A DNA stretch of 40,261 nt, taken from contig PDHQ01000300.1 in assembly GCA_003339415.1 (NCBI GenBank), positions 523 through 40,783 of the forward strand, in the 5' to 3' direction. The notes beneath the pieces were generated by a model. It saw only the letters and a program-made list of their open reading frames with translations. It was not told the origin of the DNA and ran no database searches. Position numbers and translations under genes: made by a program. Shown piece after piece: positions 32,931 through 40,261 of the stretch; within the stretch, counting starts at the first letter, position 1, and the number at the start of each line of letters is the position of its first letter. This DNA is from Ophiocordyceps camponoti-saundersi (nom. inval.) (lineage: Eukaryota > Ascomycota > Sordariomycetes > Hypocreales > Ophiocordycipitaceae).

Positions 32931-33850
32931 TTCCTCTCTCTAATTTACTAGCCTTTTTCCCCTCTCTTTTCGCTAGTCTCCTTTTACCTTTTTCGTATAT
33001 TTCCCTTACTACTTTTCTCTTCCTTTCTTATATTATCTCGCTTTTTTATTATTATTACCCCCCCCCCCCCTTTACGCTCCCGCTACCTTACTTTTATATC
33101 TTACTACTCCTCGCATTTTTACGTATATTAATATACCCTCTCGCGCCTTATTATTACCTTATATAAGTTTTTTTCTTTTCGCTTACCTTTATATTTTATC
33201 GCTACTATTAGTTATATAAGTAAACGGTTATTTTTTTTCTTTTTCTTTATATTTCCTCTTTCTCTCTCTCTCTCTATCCTCTCTCTCTCTTTTTTTTTTC
33301 CTCTCCTCTCTCTTCCTCTCCTCTCTCTTCTCTCTCCTTCCCTCCCTCTCTTCCTTTCTCTCTCTCTCTTTCTCTCCTCTCTCTTCTCTTTTCCTCTCTC
33401 CCTCTCTCCCTCTCTCCCTTTCTCTCTTACTTTTCCTCTCCTCTCTCTTCTCTTTCCCTCTCTCCCTCTCTTCTCTCTCTCCTTCTCTATATAATTATAG
33501 ATAGATATATATATATATATATACGCTTTTTTTCCTACTTTTTCTAACCGTTTTTCTTATTATTATTATTTTTCTATATAAAATAGGTATTATTTTCCCT
33601 AATTTTTCTACTTTCCTCTTTATATCTTATTTCTTATTATAAACCCTTTAAGAGATAAATATATAATATCGTATATTAATATTTCGCTTTTTTAAGTATT
33701 ATATATATTCTTCGTTACGATATTTATATTAAAGTTAAATAGCGCTTCTACTAATTAAGGTAAGCTAAAATAGCTTATAATATAATACTTAACTCCCTTA
33801 TTATAACTAATATTACGCTAAGCTTACGTATAACCGGCGCTACTAAAATA
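32931..33850. repeat. partial tandem unit 3 with large TC array
   Basis: The middle of the unit is missing. After pyrimidine-rich DNA the later landmarks appear: TTATATAAGTAAACGG (33213), a 240-base TC/CCCTCT array (33251-33487), AATAGGTATTATTTTCCC (about 33582), the TAAGAGATAAATATATAATA region and the diverged CTTAACTCCC box (about 33788). The hairpin that follows the box in units 1 and 2 is not recognisable. C14 (33058-33071) lies near the left end. Confidence 0.75.
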
Positions 33851-34860
33851 TACTAGCTTACGCTTTATACTAAGCTTTATAAAAGCTATATATATTTATT
33901 TATATACCTTTAAAAGCCGGTAACCTCGCCTAGTTATTACGGAAATAAGCGGTATAGCTTCTATTAGCCTTATTAGCATCGCTAATATAAGACCGTATAT
34001 ATTTACCTTTATTTTATTATATCTTACTTCTAAACTTTAATTTTTAATTTTATTAATCTTCTAATTTAATAACGATAATATACGGAGACGTGCTTTTAAG
34101 TTCTAAGAGTATTTTCTTCGCTTAGAATATATTTCTTTTAAGGAAAAAATTAAATATATATACCTTAAAAGGTACTTTATAAGCTATTTTAAACTTTCGG
34201 ATAACTATTAATAGCCTGCCTTCTTTTCTAAATATTTATCTTATAATATATTTATAAATTCGGTCTCTTACTATATTACCGCTTTTTATAATTATACTCC
34301 TTATATCTACTTATATATTATTATAATAATAATAATAGAAGTATATAAAGTAAATATATTATCTTAAGTCTTATCTAAAAACGTAGTAAGGACTAGTATC
34401 CTTTTTTTATATAGCGTTTATAAATTATAACGCCTTAATCTTACCGCTAAAATATATACTTATAATTACTTATAGCGACTATTTCCTCTTTAGGTTTTCA
34501 GCCCTTACTTATTAGACTAATACCTACTTTCGTAGTATAAAGAAGGCACTTTCTTATATATATATACGTAATATACCCCCTTAGACTTATAAGCTAATTT
34601 AGAAATATCTAATAAGCTTTAAAAATAATTTTAAAAATCGTAAGATAAGATTATTAAAACTTTTAAGAGAAAACTTATAGGAAAAAACTATAGGTATATA
34701 TTTTCTATACCTATTAAATTAGTAAAGCTAGCTAAGTTATCTAAGTATAGTATAAAATGCCCTTTTCTCTTCCTCTCTCTCTCTTCCTTTTTCTTCTTCC
34801 CTTATCCTCCTCTTCCTCTTCTTTTTAGAGTTTTCTATATAGCCTTTTTCTTAAAGAGGA
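33851..34860. other. AT-rich spacer, no gene called
   Basis: I could not follow a charged frame here. There are GATA-like AT runs, a pyrimidine stretch at 34760-34830 and few CpA/TpG sites. It separates the tandem units from the next coding remnant. Confidence 0.4.
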
Positions 34861-35835
34861 ATATAGATTTTAGAATAAACTTAAGTCTTATTCCTACGTG
34901 CGATCGTAGCGTATAAGGGAGGTATCGCCTTCTCTAGCTTTCGATTATATACTTATCGATCGTAGCTATAATAAACGCTTTAAGTATAAATATAAGTATC
35001 CGCTTATAAATTTTATATTTATTAAAATAATATAGTTTTTTTCTATAAAAGTTAGAGCGATAAGCACTCTCGCGCCCTATAATAAATATTATTCTTCGAG
35101 CTAAGATTACTATATCCGCCTTAATAGTATATATTAAAATTCTACGTAATAATAGATATTTTAGGGCCCTAGTTACGTAAAGCTATCGGGTAGCGAATAG
35201 CACTACTTATAAGAAGTATAGTCGCCCGCGGACTTACGCGCACTCTTTTTAATACTATATCTCGCTCCTAAGCTTAAAATATAGCGTTTCTAGTAGCTTT
35301 ATATAGGCGGGTCTTAGACGATAATATTTATACTAGACCCGAACTATTACTCCTAGCTTTACGTAAATTATAGCGATAGCTATTAAAGATAATAATAATA
35401 TCGCGGAGAGTAGAGAGGTTATAAAGTTAGAAAACTCTCTTAAGGTCGAAGTTAGGAATAGATAAGTATAGGAAGGGCTATTATCTCCTAAGCTCCTTAA
35501 GGATATTATACTTATTTCCCTTAACGCCTGCTAAATAGACTTAGGTTAACGCTAAGAAAAATCGGCGGTATCGAAGTAAAGGTTAAATATATAGATAGAA
35601 GGTAATAATAGTATATAGTAAATACTAGAGATAACGCTTATAATTATAATAATATTTAATATTAGTAAAAGTAAATAATATAATAATAGAAGGAAAGTAT
35701 ATAGATAACTAAGGTATTAGGTAACTTAGTTTTAAAGTCTAAGTTCGTTATAATTTCTATACTTATAAGATTTCGAAATTCTTTTAGAATACTTAAGGAG
35801 AGGTAACTTTAAAAGGAGGTAAGTAATTTATTCCT
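34861..35835 (+). pseudogene. RIP-degraded basic coding sequence, unknown product
   Basis: Frame 1 (starts equal to 1 mod 3) reads about 325 codons without a frameshift; stops are only TAA/TAG. Preserved pieces are VLFLRAIVAYKGGIAFSSFR, ILFFELRLLYPP, ILKFYVIIDILGP, RIALLIRSIVARGLTRTLFN, NIAFLVALYRRVLDDNIYTR, PELLLLALRKL, KTLLRSKLGIDKYRKGYYLL, VNAKKNRRYRSKG and NFYTYKISKFF. The first two thirds look helical. The last third is Lys/Arg-rich with many former Gln codons, like a nucleic-acid-binding tail. It ends about 65 bases before copy D of the dispersed repeat. I do not recognise the family. A transposon-encoded nucleic-acid-binding protein or a host regulator are both possible. Confidence 0.6.
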
Positions 35836-35901
35836 TCTTAAAACTAATTAATATAATATTTATTTTATTAGGGAATTATAATATTATTCTAATATAAGTA
35901 T

Positions 35902-36500
35902 TTTAGCGGGGGAAGAAAGATACTTTAGGTAAGCGTAGTAGATACGTAAAAGGCGTAACTTCTTAGGTAACTAAAGTCTTTAACTAATATAAGAGGGGAT
36001 CTCTAGCTATAAGGGGAAGTGCCGGATAGTAATTCTTTATAGGGAAAATAATAAGAAGTTAGTTTTCTATATAGAGATAAAAGAAGAAAGAGAAAGGAAG
36101 ATAAGAACTATTTAATTAAGTACTAAGAACTTAAGAATAAGTATTTAAATTAGGAATTTATAGTATAAAAGTATAGAGTTTAAAATAAAGTTATAAGGTT
36201 AGTAGAGTTTTTATTATAAGTCCTCTCTAAGACTTAACTTATAATAAACGACTTTTGCGATAGCTATAAAGATAAGGTTAAGGCTAATTACTTACTTAAT
36301 TTCTTCCTCTTTTAAGGGAAACTAATCTAAGCTATATACCTAGTAATAACCCTAGTTTTATATCGTTCACCTTTTATATCCTAATCTATAGATACTTTTA
36401 GGAAAAGAAAGGGGTTAAGGAACTATTTAATCGGACCTTATAAAAGCTCTTAGATATCTCCTAGCTAAGTTATACGCTTATTTTTCTTTAGGCGTGTTAG
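35902..36500 (+). mobile_element. dispersed 0.6-kb repeat, copy D
   Basis: Runs from TTTAGCGGGGGAAGAAAGAT to about TTTCTTTAGGCG, collinear with copy C. At the right end it does not continue into the TAATACCGCTGCTAAA shared by B and C, so it is either truncated there or marks the true boundary. It lies between two coding remnants. Confidence 0.8.
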
Positions 36501-36880
36501 GGTTTATTATTCTATCTATATTATAAATCGGATATAGCAGTTTATCTATACGCTTACTATAGTTTAGGTAGAAGTCGTCTATATTAAGTACGCCCGATAC
36601 GTATATATAGGGCGTTATCTTATCTATATTATAGATTAAATAAAATAAGTTTATAATACGCTTTTTACGATTAAAGCAGAAGTTTATAACTTTATTAAGC
36701 AGGTTTAGGCGCTTACGGAGCGTATTAAACGTATAATTACCCCGCTTATATCGTAAAGTTACGATTTATACTAACTAGTAATAATAAAATAATAAAGATC
36801 GAAGACCCTCTCGCGGTCGCCCGTAATCTGCCACTATATTTCTAAATACGTAAATACGGAACTTTTTATAACTTAACCGA
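36479..36880 (-). pseudogene. well-preserved coding remnant on the - strand
   Basis: About 130 codons with only two stops, both TAG/TAA (near 36770). It reads SYKKFRIYVFRNIVADYGRP, REGLRSLLFYYY, IVTLRYKRGNYTFNTLRKRL, NLLNKVINFCFNRKKRIINL, FYLIYNIDKITPYIYVSGVL and NIDDFYLNYSKRIDKLLYPI, ending NPNTPKEK then TAA inside the last bases shared with the dispersed repeat. This is the least damaged protein-like stretch in the right third. It is basic and probably folded (regular alternation of charged and hydrophobic residues). The family is not recognised. The missing ATG may have become ATA. Copy D lies on one side and a related fragment (36915) on the other. Confidence 0.6.
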
Positions 36881-36914
36881 TAAAGAACTAAAAGATAAGG
36901 AAGTCTAAGTTTTA

Positions 36915-37130
36915 TTATCTTATAACTTAACTAAAGATAATTAAGAGGGTAGGGAGGTGTAAGTCTTATTACTTTACTAGGGGGGATATAGAGGTTTAGG
37001 TCTATTTACTTTCGCTCGCGCGGGTACGGGCTAAATAGTAATTCTCTATATATAAAATAATAATATTTCTCCTTTTAACAGAGTAATAATAGTAAGAGTA
37101 AATAGGAATTATATACTATTTAATAAATCC
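36915..37130 (+). mobile_element. diverged fragment of the 0.6-kb repeat (copy F)
   Basis: Matches the left-middle part of the family: a GGGGGGATATAGAGGTTTAG block like the family's GGGGGATCTCTAGC, then GCTAAATAGTAATTCTCTAT, then ACTATTTAATAAATCC. It is more diverged than A-D and lacks both ends. Confidence 0.5.
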
Positions 37131-37243
37131 GTAAGAAAAAAAAAAATATCTTTTCTCTCTCTCCCCCTTTTTTATAAATACCTACTCTCGCTAAATTAGA
37201 ATTAAATATTTTTTTTATATTACTTAGCACGCTTCCCTTATAG

Positions 37244-39790
37244 TTATCTTTACTAACTTAATATCCCCCTACTACTTAACTTAGTATTCCTTATATTCTA
37301 CCTTTTCCTATCTCTTATTATTTTACGCTCCTCTCTTATCCCCGCTCTACCCTTTCTCTCTAGTAGCTCTTATTTTAAATACCTTTTAACTATAATATTA
37401 ATTTGCCTCCACGCGTCGCTTACTATTAGACCCGGCGGTTAGGCCGAGACGAATATACCTATTCTTATATACTCTAGTACTATGTCCCGCCTATACTTAT
37501 TTTTTATATAGATCTTCCTTCCGCTCTCTATTATATTTAATCTAGCCTCGCTAAGTTTTAAGATACCTTTTCCTTCCGTATAGTATTTCTCTATCTAGTC
37601 CTCGTAGTTTATATATATCCTAATTCCCGATACCTTAAATTCCGATATCTCGTTTGCCGCCTTTACCGCCTCTTCCTTATTTATATTTTCCTTTATATTC
37701 GTAGCCTCTACTTTATATTATCTCGGTTATTCTAAACTAAGCACCTTTTTCCTCTTCCTTTTAGTCTTTATACTTTTCCTCTTCCTCTCGGTTTTTATAA
37801 TATAGTAAGCTAGCCTCCTTTTTCGCTTTCGTAAACCTATTATTAATAATACGGCGTAGGTTTTATTTTTAGCTTTATTAGCCCGTTACGAATCTCTCCT
37901 CTACGGTATAGCCTCACGCGTATCCTCCGTATCCTCTACCGCGCTCCCTATTAGTACTATCTTACTCGAACCGTTACCTCTCTCTTTCTCCTTTATCTTA
38001 TTATTCCGCGCGTCCTTTTCTTTCCGCTCCCTCTCCTCTCTTATTTCCTCTAAATTTTCATTACGCTTATCTCGCGTACCCGATATTTCTAATACGTTTA
38101 GCTCTCCTATCCTCTCTACTATATTCCCTAGCACGGTATTTTATACTCCTCTTTTATAAGATATATTTACTACTATCCCCTCTCTCTTTCTTTTAACGCT
38201 TTCTTTTTCCGCTCCTCCCTATAAAAAAAGGGAAACGTTAGCTTAGAGATAGTACCGGACCTCCTTATTTCCTCTTACCTTATCTTCGCTTCCTACCGAA
38301 CTCGTAAGAACTTTATCTATAAAGCTAGCTATAAGAGATATTATTCTTTTAGTATCTTTTCCCGCGTTATCTATCTCCTCCTATTATATATCCGTACTAT
38401 ATTCTTCGCTTTATATTATTTCGCCTCCTTTATCTAGTCTTTAGTAGTTACCCGGTCCCGCTTTATCGCCTTCTATTTACGCACGCGTAAATAGTTTATC
38501 TATCTCGAATACCCGGCATAAGGGCGGTATATAGAATAGGTATATCCCTCCTATCGTTATTAATCCCTTACTCCTATTATAACCCTTATTTATTCTCTAT
38601 CCTTTAGCTTTAAAAGGGTATTTTATATCTCCCTATCTTTTTAAACTTATAATACTAAGTTTATTAGCTGCTATCTTATATAGGCTTAATATAACTATAT
38701 CGATCGCGCTTATATATATTAGCTTCTCTCCCGCCTCTAGTATAACTTAATCTTATATAAGGAGTCTTAGCTTAGGTATCGACTATCTTACCTCTCTATA
38801 CTATACTATCCTCGAAATATTAATACTAGCGATTTCGGTAACGCGGTCTAGCTTATATCTAATAAATCCCCTTCTCTAGTACTAAAGTATTATTATCGAA
38901 AGGTAGCCGTATTCCTATTTTTCCTTTTATTTCGTATATAGTACGATAATATAGTCGAACGCTACTCCCTTTCCTTATAAGTATAGGATCTCTTTCTATA
39001 CCCTTACCGTATATTTTGCCCTTTCCTCCCTCCCCTCCTTTTATAGGTTAAATAGTATAAGTATTTACGTTCCCTAGTCCTATAAAAAACTACCCTAATA
39101 ATATCCCCCGTTGTTTAATTTCGCTCTAAAGTTAACTAGTCCGCCGATAAGCTCGTACTCGCCGAGCCGCTCTTTAAGGCTATAAGTAGAGAATCTTACT
39201 TTTCCTTAAAATATCCTATTATCGTGCTTATTACTATACTTAGCTATTATTTCTAGCGCGTTATCTATAAGATATATAGTATTCGTAAGCCCTTTTTATA
39301 GAATCCTTATTAATACTTATAAGCTAAATAATAAGTATTAGTTTTGCCGCTTAGCGTCCTTTAAAAACTCGAATAGGTCCGTGCAGTATATTTGCTAGTT
39401 TATAATATCGGTAAACGGTTCTACTCCGTTTAATATTCTAACCTCCTTTTCCTCGCGTATATCTAGTAATAGCTCGTATTAATCTAGCTACTATAGCTAT
39501 AGCTTAAACTAGCTTAGCTACTCGAATTATAGTAACGTAGGAATCGTTTTCTCTATCTTCTTAAGAATATTACTTATGCCCGATAAATCCGATTATATGC
39601 TTATCGAATATTCTAAGATAAGAGGTAAGAATCTAGCCTTTAGCGTTACCCCCCTAAAGAAGTTTATCGCTTATAGTATAGCCGCTAATATCTCTAATCT
39701 TAATATCGAATTCTCCTTTATTTTCTTTCTTAGTCGGTAATTAGCGTCTTTATTAAATAGTTCTCGCACTAAATTTTACGAGAAAATAGA
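37244..39790 (-). pseudogene. RIP-degraded gene, about 848 codons in one frame
   Basis: The clearest gene remnant. From about 39790 down to 37244 a single frame reads as normal protein with about 50 stops, all TAA or TAG and none TGA. N-terminal part: ELFNIKDANYRLRKKIKENS, ILRLEILAAIL, ISNILKKIEKTIPTLL. Middle: GLTNTIYLIDNALEIIAKYS, VRFSTYSLKERLGEYELIGG, LVNFRAKLNNGGYY, AGEKLIYISAIDIVILSLYK, FYIPPLCRVFEIDKLFTRA. C-terminal part: GKDTKRIISLIASFIDKVLT, a Glu/Lys/Arg-rich region at 38100-37950 (ENLEEIREERERKEKDARNN), KTERKRKSIKTKRKRKKVLS (nuclear-localisation-like), KAANEISEFKVSGIRIYINY and ARLNIIESGRKIYIKNKYRR. No known domain is recognised. A pyrimidine tract ending TAG just upstream (about 39805-39770) could be an old 3' splice site, so more exons may lie to the right. 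Confidence 0.75.
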
Positions 39791-39910
39791 GAAGAAAAAA
39801 AAAAATAGTAATATAAAATTCGTACTCGATAGGTTTTTTTATTCTACGCTATTATGTTATTATCTACGTAGTTATATAACGGTACGTACCTCTATTTTCC
39901 TTTATTCTTA

Positions 39911-39912
<2 letters not shown>

Positions 39913-39953
<41 letters not shown>
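39913..39953. repeat. poly-T run of 41 bases
   Basis: Forty-one T residues between TTCTTACC and AATTTTACCG. It would be a poly-A tail if a - strand retroposon lay to the right, or slippage. The remaining 300 bases show no coding frame and end in a TA-rich run (about 40229-40261). Confidence 0.9.
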
Positions 39954-39958
<5 letters not shown>

Positions 39959-40261
39959 TACCGTATTTTATGCTTATCTTACCTAGTTTATACTTATTAT
40001 ACCTAATATACCTACTAGGCTACCTAGGCCACCCCTACTTTAAAAACTAACTTACTTTTATATACGTATAATATTATATTATCGAAGGTATAATTAGTAG
40101 GGCTGCGGGCGTAAACTGCTATAAACTGCCCCCTCCCCTTTCCTCCCCCCTTTTTGACTATTATTATCCTAAAGTTAAATTAAGTATAATTATTTTACTA
40201 CTTTAAGGTATATATCCTTACTATCTTATATATATATATATATATATTATATAATATATAA

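Noticed and set aside
1..40261. CpG methylation decay as the cause of the composition.
   Set aside because: CpG remains common while CpA/TpG is depleted. Plain CpG deamination would deplete CpG and enrich TpG/CpA.

Overview
The window looks like an AT-rich, heavily mutated block from a filamentous ascomycete (Pezizomycotina). The main evidence is dinucleotide content. CpA and TpG are almost absent, TpA is greatly over-represented, and CpG is still common. This is the footprint of repeat-induced point mutation (RIP), which converts CpA to TpA on both strands, and it runs from end to end. As a result TGA stops are essentially missing, and old Gln and Trp codons (CAA, CAG, TGG) now read TAA or TAG. 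No intact gene is visible, and I identified no protein family, rRNA, tRNA or CRISPR array.

The useful way to read this DNA is to follow one frame and treat TAA/TAG as former Gln/Trp. Several long tracts then read as charged, protein-like sequence with no frameshift. On the + strand these are about 302-2560, 2880-5830 (frame unsettled), 6243-8330, 8402-9180, 9790-10862, 18626-19281, 20903-22830, 23041-23747 and 34861-35835. On the - strand they are about 12076-11480, 20760-20040, 36880-36479 and 39790-37244. The last is the clearest: about 848 codons in a single frame. Decay has therefore been mostly by transitions, not indels. All are orphan pseudogenes; some could be transposon genes that I cannot name.

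Layout. 1-10.9 kb: long degraded coding tracts, a long inverted repeat (9222-9470) and a microsatellite. 10.9-12.7 kb: minisatellites and a short - strand remnant. 12.8-16 kb: a field of a roughly 20-bp palindrome-derived motif, C/G runs, two tandem duplications and a 25-bp tandem repeat. 17-24.8 kb: members of a 0.6-kb dispersed repeat family alternating with coding remnants, plus a 10-N assembly gap at 23768-23777. 24.8-34 kb: strongly pyrimidine-rich DNA with tandem units of about 2.8 kb that carry a recurring hairpin. 34.8-39.8 kb: further coding remnants and two more members of the 0.6-kb family. 39.9-40.3 kb: a 41-base T run and AT-rich DNA.

The genes cannot be assigned to a working pathway. 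The coherent story is genome defence: duplicated DNA was mutated and silenced, leaving a heterochromatin-like island such as a centromeric, subtelomeric or accessory-compartment block. That location is inference.
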